Shown here piece after piece: positions 17,293-25,715 of a DNA stretch of 55,631 bases. The DNA lies in NCBI GenBank assembly GCA_003022385.1, contig PYGV01000008.1, forward strand, positions 1-55,631. Direction: 5' to 3'. The position numbers and the translations under genes were made by a program. A model generated the notes under the pieces. That model ran no database searches. It had not been told where the DNA came from and was given only the letters and a program-made list of their open reading frames with translations. The DNA is from a filamentous cyanobacterium CCP3 (GTDB lineage: Bacteria; Cyanobacteriota; Cyanobacteriia; Phormidesmidales; Phormidesmidaceae). Each line of letters opens with the position of its first letter. Position 1 is the stretch's first letter.

Positions 17293-18531
17293 ATGAATGA
17301 CCCCAATCAGGTGCAGAGGCAGGTGGATGCCGTTTACCGCGCCGAGTCGCGGCGGGTGTTTGCCACGCTGATTCGGCTGCTGGGCGACTTTGACCTGGCC
17401 GAAGAAGCCCTACACGACGCCTTTGCCGTCGCCATGGAGCAGTGGCCCCGCGATGGTACTCCGGCCAACCCGCGCGCGTGGCTGGTTTCGGTGGGCCGAT
17501 TTAGAGCTATTGACACCATTCGGCGGCGCACTCGCTTTGACGCCTCCCTGGCCGAACTGGCCCAGCGCATCGATACTGCTGAACCCCAGGTCACAGACGA
17601 TGAAGAGGTCGCCGACGATCGCCTGCGGCTGATCTTTACCTGCTGCCACCCCTCGCTGCCCCAGGAAGCCCAGGTAGCGCTCACCCTGCGAGAAGTCTGC
17701 GGCCTCAAAACCGAAGCCATTGCCAGCGCTTTTTTGGTTGCGCCCCCCACCCTGGCCCAGCGAATTGTGCGGGCTAAGGCCAAAATTCGCGCGGCGGGCA
17801 TTCCCTATCAGGTGCCGTCGATCGATGACCTGCCCGATCGCTTGGACACGGTTCTGCAGGTCATCTACCTGGTGTTTAACGAGGGCTATGCGGCCTCCTC
17901 TGGCCCCTCGCTGACGCGGGCCGACCTTTCGGGCGAGGCGATTCGGCTGGGGCGACTGGTCATGGAGCTGCTGCCCGACCCGGAGGTAATGGGGCTGCTG
18001 GCGCTGATGCTGCTGCAAGAGTCGCGGCGGGCGGCCCGCACCTCCCCCACGGGCGATCTCATTTTGCTGACCGACCAGGACCGCCGCCAGTGGAACCAGG
18101 CCCAGATTGCCGAGGGCCGAGCCCTGGTTCAGCAGGCCCTATCGTCGCAGCAGATTGGCCCCTACGCGCTCCAGGCCGCGATCGCCGCCGTGCACAGTTC
18201 GGCCCCCAGTCCCGCCGCCACCGACTGGGCGCAGATCGTGGGCCTGTACAGTCTGCTGGCGCAGATCGAGCCCTCCCCCGTGGTGCAGCTCAATCGGGCG
18301 GTGGCCGTGGCCATGCGCGATGGCCCCCAGGCGGGGTTGCAGCTGCTGGATGAGATTTTGGTCGAGGGCGATCTGGCCCACTATCACCTGGCCCATGCGG
18401 CGCGGGCCGATCTGTACCGACGGCTGGGAGCAAACGCTGAAGCTAAGGCGGCTTACCAGCGGGCGCTAGAGCTGGTCAAGCAGGAACCCGAGCGTCGTTT
18501 TTTAGAGAGCCGCCTGCGAGAACTGGTTTGA
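17293..18531 (+). CDS. ECF sigma factor with C-terminal helical extension (ECF42-like)
   Basis: I choose ATG 17293 (MNDPNQVQRQ); 412 aa. Sigma-2 region ~10-80 ('AVYRAESRRVFATLIRLLGDFDLAEEALHDAFAVAMEQW'), then sigma-4 ~125-180 ('LTLREVCGLKTEAIASAFLV'), joined by an acidic linker with 'RLRLIFTCCHPSLP'. About 210 further residues form helical, TPR-like repeats ('LRADLYRRLGANAEAKAAYQ' type), much longer than a simple ECF factor. This layout, together with YCII/DGPF genes downstream, is the hallmark of ECF42 sigma factors, whose extension is needed for activity and which lack a classical anti-sigma factor. It probably directs transcription of the genes at 18845-21035. Regulatory signal unknown. 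Confidence 0.87.
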   Translation: MNDPNQVQRQVDAVYRAESRRVFATLIRLLGDFDLAEEALHDAFAVAMEQWPRDGTPANPRAWLVSVGRFRAIDTIRRRTRFDASLAELAQRIDTAEPQVTDDEEVADDRLRLIFTCCHPSLPQEAQVALTLREVCGLKTEAIASAFLVAPPTLAQRIVRAKAKIRAAGIPYQVPSIDDLPDRLDTVLQVIYLVFNEGYAASSGPSLTRADLSGEAIRLGRLVMELLPDPEVMGLLALMLLQESRRAARTSPTGDLILLTDQDRRQWNQAQIAEGRALVQQALSSQQIGPYALQAAIAAVHSSAPSPAATDWAQIVGLYSLLAQIEPSPVVQLNRAVAVAMRDGPQAGLQLLDEILVEGDLAHYHLAHAARADLYRRLGANAEAKAAYQRALELVKQEPERRFLESRLRELV

Positions 18532-18844
18532 GGGGCGCAGGAGCGCCATCAGAGTACTCATTCCGCGCGGAGCGCAGGAACGATAGATGAAGCAGGGCTT
18601 CTAGTGTTTTGTCAGATATCCTGCCCGATTGTGGACAGCCGAGACGGCTATCCCACGCGATGGAATCTCTGATTCTGCGGTCAGTGTGGACAGCCGAGAC
18701 GGCTATCCCACGCGATGGAATCTCTGATTCTGCGGTTAGTGTTCTCTCAACCCAAAAAAACTTTTGCCCTGCTGTCGATCTGCAGTCTTGCCAAACGACT
18801 ACTCCACAAAGGTGACCAATTCAGACCCACTTTTGGAGGCAACC
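18532..18844. other. Intergenic with tandem hairpin repeats
   Basis: Separates the sigma factor from the first DGPF gene. It contains the 2 x 55-bp duplication (18631-18740) and probably the promoter of the DGPF cluster. No gene is seen. Confidence 0.5.
18631..18740 (+). repeat. Two tandem 55-bp copies, each with a hairpin
   Basis: Copies 18631-18685 and 18686-18740 differ at a single visible base (TCAGT versus TTAGT at the end). Each begins GTGGACAGCCGAGACGGCT, where AGCCG-AGA-CGGCT forms a small stable hairpin that can be extended with a bulge into GTGG/CCAC. Confidence 0.85.
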
Positions 18845-19234
18845 ATGAAATTTATCTGTCTGGGCTACTTTGACGAAGCGCAGTGGGACAGGCTTTCTGA
18901 GGCCGAACAGGCGGCGCTGATGGCCGAATGCTTTGCCTACGACGACGAGCTCAAGCGCGGCGGCCACTTTTTGGGTGGAGAGGCGCTGCAAAGCATTAAG
19001 AATTCGGCCACGCTGCGCTACCAAAATGGCAAAGTAACCGTTACCGACGGCCCCTTTACCGAGACCAAAGAGCAGCTCGGCGGCATTTTAATGCTGGAGG
19101 CCCGCGACCTCAACCACGCCATTCAGCTGATGTCGCACCATCCAGGCGTGCGCAACGGCCCCTTCGAGATTCGCCCCGCCGATGAAGAGATTAACGCCCA
19201 GGTTAACCAGGGCAGGATTGCTGAATTAGCGTAA
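18845..19234 (+). CDS. YCII/DGPF-domain protein
   Basis: ATG 18845 with GGAGG upstream; 129 aa. The YCII-related fold (ferredoxin-like dimer) is recognised from '[14 protein letters not shown]', the motif DGPF at 68-71 ('[17 protein letters not shown]') and the C-terminal '[13 protein letters not shown]'. DGPF proteins sit next to ECF sigma factors of the ECF42 kind; their chemistry is undetermined, though a catalytic His/Asp pair occurs in some YCII members. Likely co-regulated with the upstream sigma gene and the second DGPF gene at 20676. Confidence 0.88.
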   Translation: MKFICLGYFDEAQWDRLSEAEQAALMAECFAYDDELKRGGHFLGGEALQSIKNSATLRYQNGKVTVTDGPFTETKEQLGGILMLEARDLNHAIQLMSHHPGVRNGPFEIRPADEEINAQVNQGRIAELA

Positions 19235-19250
19235 GAACCGCCAAAACTCC

Positions 19251-19286
19251 CCCTCACCCTAACCCTCTCCCAAGGGGAGAGGGGAC
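19251..19286. repeat. Short palindromic element
   Basis: CCCTCTCCC-AA-GGGGAGAGGG preceded by CCCTCACCCTAA. This pattern is common between bacterial genes. It lies between the DGPF and DUF899 genes and could modulate expression of the downstream part of the cluster. Confidence 0.6.
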
Positions 19287-19340
19287 AAAAGTTTGGCTCC
19301 CTTCTGCCCAGGGCTACTTGATTCGCAAGGAAAACTCACC

Positions 19341-20063
19341 ATGACAACCCAGACCCTCGCCCATCCCCCCGTAGTATCGCCAGATATCTGGCTGGCCGAG
19401 CGCAAGGCGCTGCTGGCCGACGAAAAAGCGCTGACTAAACAGCGTGACCGCGTCAATGCCAAGCGCCGCCGCCTGCCGATGGTCAAGCTAGAGAAAACCT
19501 ACCGCTTTGACGGCCCCACCGGGCCAACTAGCCTGCTCGATCTGTTTGAGGGTCGCCTGCAGCTGCTGGTCTACCACTTTATGTTTGCCCCCGAGTGGGA
19601 CAACGGCTGCTCGGGCTGTACCGGCCTGGTCAACGCCCTGGGCGATCTGAGTCTGCTGGGCGATCGCGACACCACCCTGGTGCTTGTCTCCCGCGCCCCC
19701 CTGGCCAAGCTGGAGGCCTACAAAGCTCGCCACCAGTGGACTCTGCCCTGGGTGTCGTCCTTCGGCAGCGACTTCAACTACGACTTTCACGCCTCGCTCG
19801 ATGCCTCGGTGGCTCCGGTGCAGTACAACTACCGCGACCTGTCCAGTCGGGACGCCGAGGAATGGCCCACCACTGGCGAACGCCACGGCATGAGCGTGTT
19901 CTTTCGCATCGACGACGATGTGTTTCACACCTACTCGACCTATGCCCGAGGGTGCGAGGGCTTAACCGACGCCTACAGCCTGCTCGACCTGACCCCCTAC
20001 GGTCGTCAGGAAGACTTTGAAGAGTCTCCCCCCGGCTGGCCCCAGCAACCTACCTACGGCTAA
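19341..20063 (+). CDS. DUF899 thioredoxin-like protein
   Basis: Start ATG 19341 with AAGGAA upstream; 240 aa. DUF899 family signature: '[20 protein letters not shown]', '[17 protein letters not shown]', then '[20 protein letters not shown]', where CSGC is in the place of a thioredoxin-like active site, and '[15 protein letters not shown]' near the C-terminus. Members are predicted AhpC/thioredoxin-fold proteins of unknown activity, often encoded with DGPF proteins and ECF sigma factors, as here. A redox role is inference. Confidence 0.88.
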   Translation: MTTQTLAHPPVVSPDIWLAERKALLADEKALTKQRDRVNAKRRRLPMVKLEKTYRFDGPTGPTSLLDLFEGRLQLLVYHFMFAPEWDNGCSGCTGLVNALGDLSLLGDRDTTLVLVSRAPLAKLEAYKARHQWTLPWVSSFGSDFNYDFHASLDASVAPVQYNYRDLSSRDAEEWPTTGERHGMSVFFRIDDDVFHTYSTYARGCEGLTDAYSLLDLTPYGRQEDFEESPPGWPQQPTYG

Positions 20064-20166
20064 ACGCATCTGTAAATGGGGTGGGGCAGGGCGACAGCAC
20101 CGCTTTGCTCACCCCGCTCAATCATCCCGTTCAACAACCCCGTTCAACACCTCTAGGAGAAACCCT

Positions 20167-20643
20167 ATGCAATTTGAACCGCAAGCAGAACACCAGTGGC
20201 TAGACAAGCTGGTAGGCAAGTGGGTCAGCGAATGCGAATGCAGCATGGGACCCGACCAGCCCCCCTCAAAAACGCGCGGTACCGAGGTGGTGCGCAGCCT
20301 GGGCGGGCTCTGGGTGGTGGCCGAGGGCGAGGGCGAAATGCCCGACGGCGACACCGGCACAACCCTCATGACCCTGGGCTACAACCCGCAGACCCAGCGC
20401 TACACCGGCACCTTTGTCGGCTCGATGATGACCCATATGTGGGTCTATAGTGGTTTCTTAAATGACGCTAAAACAACCCTAACCCTAGAGACTGAAGGGC
20501 CAAATTTTAGCCAGGGCGCCATGGCTCCCTACAAAGACATCATCGAGTTCATCGATGACAACCACCGCGTCTTGACCTCACAAATTTTGACTGACGATGG
20601 CCAGTGGCACCAGTTTATGACCGCCCACTACCATCGACAGTAG
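20167..20643 (+). CDS. DUF1579 family protein
   Basis: Start ATG 20167 after TAGGAGA; 158 aa. DUF1579 features: 'HQWLDKLVGKWVSECECSMG' at the N-terminus, 'GLWVVAEGEGEMPDG', 'TLGYNPQTQRYTGTFVGSMM', then 'GEWHQFM'-like strands near the end. It forms a predicted lipocalin-like beta-barrel. Frequent partner of DGPF/ECF clusters. No signal peptide. Biochemical function unknown. Confidence 0.85.
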   Translation: MQFEPQAEHQWLDKLVGKWVSECECSMGPDQPPSKTRGTEVVRSLGGLWVVAEGEGEMPDGDTGTTLMTLGYNPQTQRYTGTFVGSMMTHMWVYSGFLNDAKTTLTLETEGPNFSQGAMAPYKDIIEFIDDNHRVLTSQILTDDGQWHQFMTAHYHRQ

Positions 20644-20675
20644 CCGCTTTACCCGTTAACGCTGGGAGCTAAACC

Positions 20676-21035
20676 ATGAAATACATGCTGCTGATTTACA
20701 GCGACGAAAACGCCTGGACCGACGACGAGCAGGAGCGCTGCTATAAAAAGTCGGTGCAGCTGACCCAAGACCTGCACGCCAGCGGCAAATACCTGGGGGC
20801 ATCTCCTTTGCACTCGGTAGCGACCGCAACCAGCGTGCGGGTGCGCGACGGCAAACGCCTGGTGACCGATGGCCCCTTTGCCGAAACCCGAGAGCAGCTG
20901 GGCGGCTACTTTTTGATCGAGGCGGAGGATTTGGATGAGGCGATCGCGATCGCCGGACGCATTCCCTCGGTGTACAAAGGCACCGTTGAAATTCGCCCCA
21001 TTCTAGAGCTGACGGGGTTGCCTACCGACCAGTAG
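20676..21035 (+). CDS. YCII/DGPF-domain protein, second copy
   Basis: 119 aa from ATG 20676 with GGGAG upstream. Motif 'VTDGPFAETREQLGG' (DGPF at 65-68) and the N-terminal 'MKYMLLIYSDENAWTD' mark the family. It shares the DGPF core with the copy at 18845 but differs elsewhere, so the two are paralogues and not a recent duplication. Last gene of the cluster; followed by an interspersed repeat. Confidence 0.88.
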   Translation: MKYMLLIYSDENAWTDDEQERCYKKSVQLTQDLHASGKYLGASPLHSVATATSVRVRDGKRLVTDGPFAETREQLGGYFLIEAEDLDEAIAIAGRIPSVYKGTVEIRPILELTGLPTDQ

Positions 21036-21044
21036 GCGATCTCC

Positions 21045-21080
21045 GATACCAAATTTGAGTCACACAACCCCGATTTGAAA
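21045..21080 (+). repeat. Interspersed repeat, copy 3
   Basis: GATACCAAATTTG followed by the core AGTCACACAACCCCGATT; same orientation as copy 1. Confidence 0.75.
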
Positions 21081-21201
21081 TCGACACCTCGTCGGGGCAT
21101 GGGCTTGCGCAGCAGGGTTGGGTTGCAAAAGATGGTCAGCCCCACCTGAGAACGATGGGCCTTGGGAGTAGGACTTTGGGCCTGTGGACTTTGGGGTTAC
21201 G

Positions 21202-23700
21202 CTACCGATTTAAGCAGTAGTTCAGGGTTTTTAAGCTGTCGGCGGCAAATTTGCCCAACCAGGCTTGCCAGGTATCAGACCCGGCATTGGCCTTTAAAAA
21301 GCTGTTGACGGTAGCCACCCACTGCGGATCATCGCTGGGCAGGACCAGGCTGTAGTACTCACAGGTGAGGGGCAGCTCGGGCACCAGCGCCAGGCTTTCG
21401 GTCGAGAGGCCCTCCTGGGCCACTTCCGCTAAGGTGAGAATATCATCTCCGAGGAAGGCGTTGATCTGGCCGCTGGTGACAGCCGCGATCGCGTCGGCAC
21501 GACCCGTCGGCCCCTCAAACCGGGTAATGGTGGCGGCGGGGTAGCGCTCCTGCAAAAAGCTCTCGTTGGTCGAGTTGGCCAGTACCCCGACATTGACCCC
21601 CGCCAGAGAAAGGGCCGGATTGACCGCCTCCACCTGGTCTGGGGTGGTCAGCAAGTGACTGCCGGTGGCAAAGATCAGGTCAGAAAATTCGATTCCCTCC
21701 ACATCGGTGCGCACGGTGTTGGGGCCGCACTCCAGATAGACCTGGCCGTCGCGCACCAGGTCGTAGCGATCGCTCAGGGTCGAGGGCAGCGCCACCACGC
21801 TGACCTCAACGGCGCGATCGATCTCGTCCTGGAGATAACCCCGGAGAGCCTCGGCCAGGCTGGGGCAGTAGCCCGTCCAGCCAGCGGTGTCATCCACATA
21901 GCCAAAAGGTGGAGCGTCGCGGCGCATGGCGATGCGAAGTTCTCCCGTGCGGGCGATCGCCGCCAGCACCGACTCGTCGCGGGGCGGTACCGGGGTCGCG
22001 GGGGGCGGCACCAGCGCCACGGGGGTTGTACCGGGGTAGGCCGCGTTCACCTGAGCCTCAGTCAGGTCGGTGATCATATCGACGATCATCGGCTGTCCTT
22101 CGCTGATCGCCTTGGCGTAGGCGGCGGTGAGGTAGGGCAGGTACTGCGCTTGCCCCCGCAGATGAGCCCCCAGAAACGCCGTCACCATTCCCCTGTAGTA
22201 CCGAGCCCCCACGTCGCGATGTTCACCCATCAAAAACGACGGCACATCCCCGGCCCCTTCGCCGGGGGGTTTTGAGGAAAAGTGGGTGCCTTTCTGCAAG
22301 AGCGCCAGGTAGCGGGGTTCGGCGTTGAGCCAGATAAACGGTGCAAATTGTTCGGTCACCACCGGAGAGGTGATATCGGCACTGCCGGTCACCATCAGGA
22401 GGGGAACGTCGATCTGGCCAATGCCCTCAGGTCCGTAGAGAGCCGAACCCATGTTGTGGGCCGCGATCGCCGCTTTTATGCGGGGGTCACTGAGGTCATA
22501 GGTTTTGGGGGGCAAATACCGGGCTCGGCATTCTAGGTAGCGGGCAAAGTTGAGGGTAAATACGTCGCTATTGCAAACCTCCGACAGCCGCGCCTGGCTG
22601 AGCCTGGCCCCGGCCAGAGCCATCACGGTTGAACTGCCCAGTGAGTCGCCGATCGCGGCAATCTGGCTCAGGTCGAGTCGGGCGGCCCAGTCGGGCGAAC
22701 GGGCCACCAGCCGCTCCAGCTCGTCGATTAAAAACGAAATTTCCTGAGGCCGATTGATAAACTCGATCGGGCTGAGCAGCGTATGCAGTCGCCCCCCCAA
22801 AAACGCCTGCCGGTACCTCAGGTCGCTGCCCACGTGGTCGGGGGCGAGCACCACGTAGCCGTGGGAGGCCAGATGCTGGTTGAGAAAGACGAAGTCTTCT
22901 TTCACCGCCCCAAACCCGTGGGAGACAATCACAATCGGTGCCGGGGCCTCGGTGCCCTGGGGCAGGTAGACATCGACATCGAAGTCGTAGTTGACCGTCA
23001 GCCCCTGGTCGGTCTGGCGCAGGGCCGGGTTGGTTACCGTAATCGTGGTTTCTTCAAAGGCGTAGGGGCCGGGCTCAGATAGATCGGGCAGGGCCAGGTT
23101 GAGGTTGCTCTGCGCTGCCGCCTCTGCCGCCGCCTGGTCGCGAATGGCCTGCACCGCCGCCTGGTTATAGTCGAGGTAAATTGCCAGTTCCCGCTGCAGC
23201 GCCAGCAGCCCGCTGACGCTGATATCGATGGCGTCGGCGGGGAACTCGCGCATGACGTCAATTAGCGTCCACCCCTCAGGGCCAGCCTTGGCCGCTGCGT
23301 TGATCACAGCCGCCCGCACCGCGTAGAAGCCATTTTCCCCTGGGGTAGACTGAACGATTTTGCCGACGTTGGTAATCGCATCGCGGCCCAGGGGCGAATA
23401 GCTCAGGTTGCTGACGGTCACCACATCGAGGGGAAACCGCCGTTGCAGCATGGGCCGCAGCCCCGCCAGGGCCTGCTCGTTCAAAAAGCGGGCCAGCAGC
23501 TTGAAATTGCCGGTGGCTTCCCCCGTTTCTGCAAAGGTCTCCAGGGAGTCTACCGACAGGGTAAACACCAGCGGCCCTGTCACCCGAAAGGTAAATTTAT
23601 CGGCGCTGTGGGCGGCCTCTGGGACGAAGCCTGCCAGTCCTCCAGTTAATCCTAGAGTCGTGGCTAGGATGCTGACCAGCAGATGTTTAAGGGAAGCCAT
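21202..23700 (-). CDS. DUF1400-alpha/beta hydrolase fused to a solute-binding domain
   Basis: 832 aa. A signal peptide (1-33) leads into a DUF1400 region (~34-165), then an alpha/beta hydrolase (~205-530) with 'IVIVSHGFGAVKEDFVFLNQH' (oxyanion loop), nucleophile Ser ~353 in 'GDSLGSS', acid near 'VTGSADITSP', and His in 'KGTHFSS'. After a Pro-rich hinge ('VPPPATPVPPRDES'), residues ~575-832 form a family 3 solute-binding domain ('ELRIAMRRDAPPFGYVDD', 'RYDLVRDGQVYLECGPN'). The lone DUF1400 hydrolase is common in cyanobacteria; attachment of an amino-acid-type binding domain is unusual to me. Probably periplasmic. The binding domain could present or sense a small polar ligand; that is inference. 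Confidence 0.87.
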   Translation of the reverse strand: MASLKHLLVSILATTLGLTGGLAGFVPEAAHSADKFTFRVTGPLVFTLSVDSLETFAETGEATGNFKLLARFLNEQALAGLRPMLQRRFPLDVVTVSNLSYSPLGRDAITNVGKIVQSTPGENGFYAVRAAVINAAAKAGPEGWTLIDVMREFPADAIDISVSGLLALQRELAIYLDYNQAAVQAIRDQAAAEAAAQSNLNLALPDLSEPGPYAFEETTITVTNPALRQTDQGLTVNYDFDVDVYLPQGTEAPAPIVIVSHGFGAVKEDFVFLNQHLASHGYVVLAPDHVGSDLRYRQAFLGGRLHTLLSPIEFINRPQEISFLIDELERLVARSPDWAARLDLSQIAAIGDSLGSSTVMALAGARLSQARLSEVCNSDVFTLNFARYLECRARYLPPKTYDLSDPRIKAAIAAHNMGSALYGPEGIGQIDVPLLMVTGSADITSPVVTEQFAPFIWLNAEPRYLALLQKGTHFSSKPPGEGAGDVPSFLMGEHRDVGARYYRGMVTAFLGAHLRGQAQYLPYLTAAYAKAISEGQPMIVDMITDLTEAQVNAAYPGTTPVALVPPPATPVPPRDESVLAAIARTGELRIAMRRDAPPFGYVDDTAGWTGYCPSLAEALRGYLQDEIDRAVEVSVVALPSTLSDRYDLVRDGQVYLECGPNTVRTDVEGIEFSDLIFATGSHLLTTPDQVEAVNPALSLAGVNVGVLANSTNESFLQERYPAATITRFEGPTGRADAIAAVTSGQINAFLGDDILTLAEVAQEGLSTESLALVPELPLTCEYYSLVLPSDDPQWVATVNSFLKANAGSDTWQAWLGKFAADSLKTLNYCLNR

Positions 23701-24297
23701 AGGTAGACCGCCTGCTGCAAAACTAGCCCTAGAATATCGCCTTGCCCGACGTATTTTTCAAGCATTCGTCGATTGAAACGGCTGGTCTCATATGAAATCC
23801 GATTGATTAGCCAATCGGAAGCGATTTGCCTATCATTCCCGCGCAGGCGGAAATCCACTCTGGAGTGCCTTATCCACAATGGATTCCCACTTCCGTGGGA
23901 ATGACAGAATAAGACCATTCAAGCGGACCTGATCTCAACCACGACTTGGCCCACTCACAGACAATCCGCTCCGCGCCTACACCTCAAAGCCCCCTCCCAG
24001 GCTTGGGAGAAGGCTTTGACTCTTTGGCTCCTCCGCTTCCATCATTGGGAGAAAATAATCACTTCAATGAATTCGATGATCACTCTGATGAATTCAATTA
24101 ACGGGCGAGTGTTTTCGAGTAACACCCTGCTTCTGGGCTGAATCGGGCGGGCGATCGCAATCTAGCCAGGCGCGAATTCAGCCTGCTTGAAGTCCCTGCC
24201 GAAATGCCTTAGCAGCGGACAGGGGGTAGGGGTAGTGAAATCGAAATCGCGCTCACGCCCTAAAATGCTGACAACGCCATCCCACAACTATTCCCCA
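23701..24297. other. Intergenic with palindromic repeat, no gene
   Basis: Includes the palindrome at 23833-23905 and, near 24070-24105, two copies of ATGAATTC. Upstream in-frame codons before the next gene look non-coding. Confidence 0.5.
23833..23905. repeat. Mobile palindromic repeat (TCATTCCC type)
   Basis: Arms TCATTCCCGCGCAGGCGGAA and ...CCGTGGGAATGA with internal ATCCA / TGGAT. This is a well-known MITE-like pattern of bacterial intergenic regions. Confidence 0.7.
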
Positions 24298-24867
24298 ATG
24301 GCCGATAACCGCCCAACAGCCACACTTCACTTGCAAGACCTTTGCCAAAACCTACCCGACCGTCCCGGTTGGTCGTTGACTTTTGGGGCCACCTGCGCCG
24401 AAGCGGCTGCGGTGTGTCTGGACGGGCAGGGCCATACTGAACGGGTGGCATTGCAGATCGACGGCATTCGATCCTGTGCCATTGAACTTCAGTGGGATGC
24501 GATCGACGATACGGTTCGACGTTTCAATGCTGACGAGGAAGTTGCCACTGAATACGGGGCTTATGGCATCGCTGCACTCATCATGCCTCGCCTCACCAAT
24601 CTCACCATCATCGAGCGATCGGTCAAAGGCAAAGGCTTGGGGTTTGATTTCTGGCTGGGCTCCATCGAAGATACGGCCCCTTTATTTCAACGTAAGGCTC
24701 GCTTGGAAGTTTCAGGCATTCGAACCGGGTCTGAGCCTCTCATCCAGTCCAGAGTTAACATGAAGCTAAAGCAGATTAGCCCCTCTGATACGATAGCCCC
24801 TGGCTACATTGCTGTTATTGAGTTTGGGACTCCCAGAGCGCAGGTCGTAGAAAAATGCCGAACGTAG
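24298..24867 (+). CDS. Hypothetical protein, first of an overlapping pair
   Basis: ATG 24298 (MADNRPTATLHLQDL); 189 aa. No signal peptide or membrane segment. The sequence suggests an alpha/beta fold with strands such as 'GLGFDFWLGS' and 'RLTNLTIIERSVKGKG', and 'GYIAVIEFGTPRAQVVEKC' at the end. I do not recognise the family. The last 13 bases overlap the start of the next gene, so the two are translationally coupled and probably act together. Confidence 0.65.
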   Translation: MADNRPTATLHLQDLCQNLPDRPGWSLTFGATCAEAAAVCLDGQGHTERVALQIDGIRSCAIELQWDAIDDTVRRFNADEEVATEYGAYGIAALIMPRLTNLTIIERSVKGKGLGFDFWLGSIEDTAPLFQRKARLEVSGIRTGSEPLIQSRVNMKLKQISPSDTIAPGYIAVIEFGTPRAQVVEKCRT

Positions 24868-25202
24868 ACACCCTTCACCGAGAAGCCATGGAACTGGTTG
24901 ACAAGGCAGTTCTGGCGCGTCAACAGGGGGATGCTGAAGCCGTCCTAGCGCTTTCTAAAGCCGCCTTCACCAAAGAGCGGGCCGCCGCTGATTTAGTGGC
25001 TAGTCAGTTTGATTTAGAACCTACTCGCTCCGTCTTACATCGCAGTGCCGCTGCCCTAGCGATTGAGTGCCGCGAACTGCGCGAGGCAGAACGTCTCATC
25101 GGAAGAGCCCTCTCAGGTAATCCGCCGGACGACATTGCCAATGAACTCCGCGATTTGCTGCTCGAAGAAATCTACTCTCAGCGACAGGCGATCGGGCGCT
25201 AG
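24855..25202 (+). CDS. Small helical protein, second of an overlapping pair
   Basis: 115 aa from ATG 24855, inside the end of the preceding gene. All-helical and Ala/Glu/Arg-rich ('LHREAMELVDKAVLARQQGD', 'REAERLIGRALSGNPP'), with TPR-like spacing across two or three helical pairs. Such a protein could be a chaperone or partner subunit of the 189-aa protein. No family name assigned. Confidence 0.65.
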   Translation: MPNVDTLHREAMELVDKAVLARQQGDAEAVLALSKAAFTKERAAADLVASQFDLEPTRSVLHRSAAALAIECRELREAERLIGRALSGNPPDDIANELRDLLLEEIYSQRQAIGR

Positions 25203-25458
25203 CGCTTGAGGAAAAATTTAGCTCATCTAAAGCCTTTGGCGGAACGCTTTGCAGTCGTCAGAGGGCTGGGATTTAAGATGAAGCTGCAAAACGCCTGCGC
25301 AGCAGGTTGTGGGCAAAGCGATAACGCCCCCCCAACCTGTGAATAAAGCGATGATTTTCAGCACGCTCTAGGAATTTGGCATAGTTCCAGGGGGAAGCAC
25401 CAGCACGGTAGAGTACACAACGTTAAGGTTCGCAACGACAAGCTACTCTGTAGCAATT

Positions 25459-25487
25459 TTGACTTGCTTAGGGGCTCTGGATAGGGT
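25459..25487 (+). promoter_or_regulatory. Predicted sigma70-type promoter
   Basis: -35 TTGACT (25459-25464), a 17-base spacer, and -10 TAGGGT (25482-25487). The -35 is near consensus, the -10 weak. It would start transcription near 25494, just ahead of the folded region. Confidence 0.5.
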
Positions 25488-25493
25488 AAATTG

Positions 25494-25676
25494 CCGGGTT
25501 ATAGCTGTGAGCGTGCAGCTTGTCTTCCCAAAAATTTGGTCAATCGGTACCGGAAGGTGTTAGCGCACCAACCGGCACCTAACCCCTTCGACAGACTACA
25601 GCTGTCTCGGAGGCTAGGGCTATTATTGCCCAGGCCGCCCCGTACTGCACATGTCTGGGGCGGCCAAATTTTTGGG
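25494..25676 (+). ncRNA. Structured RNA candidate with terminator
   Basis: About 183 nt with consecutive stems: AGCTG/CAGCT (25503-25520); an outer 13-bp pairing CCCAAAAATTTGG (25527-25539) with CCAAATTTTTGGG (25664-25676); a hairpin CCGG-aa-GGTG / CACC-aa-CCGG (25550-25575); a longer stem CCTTCGACAG / CTGTC-GGAGG closed by CCTA/TAGG (25578-25618); and a terminator stem GGCCGCCCC / GGGGCGGCC (25633-25665) followed by AAATTTTT. The outer and terminator stems share bases and could switch. Either a free small RNA (the length and closing stem recall 6S RNA, but I cannot confirm that) or a leader controlling the 94-aa gene at 25716. Confidence 0.55.
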
Positions 25677-25715
25677 CTTTTTCCCCTAACCATGCGTTTC
25701 TTTGGAGGAAGCCCA

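Noticed and set aside
24070-24105. ATGAATTC repeated twice near 24.08 kb
   Set aside because: Too short and contains a palindrome (GAATTC); no supporting context for an attachment site or operator.
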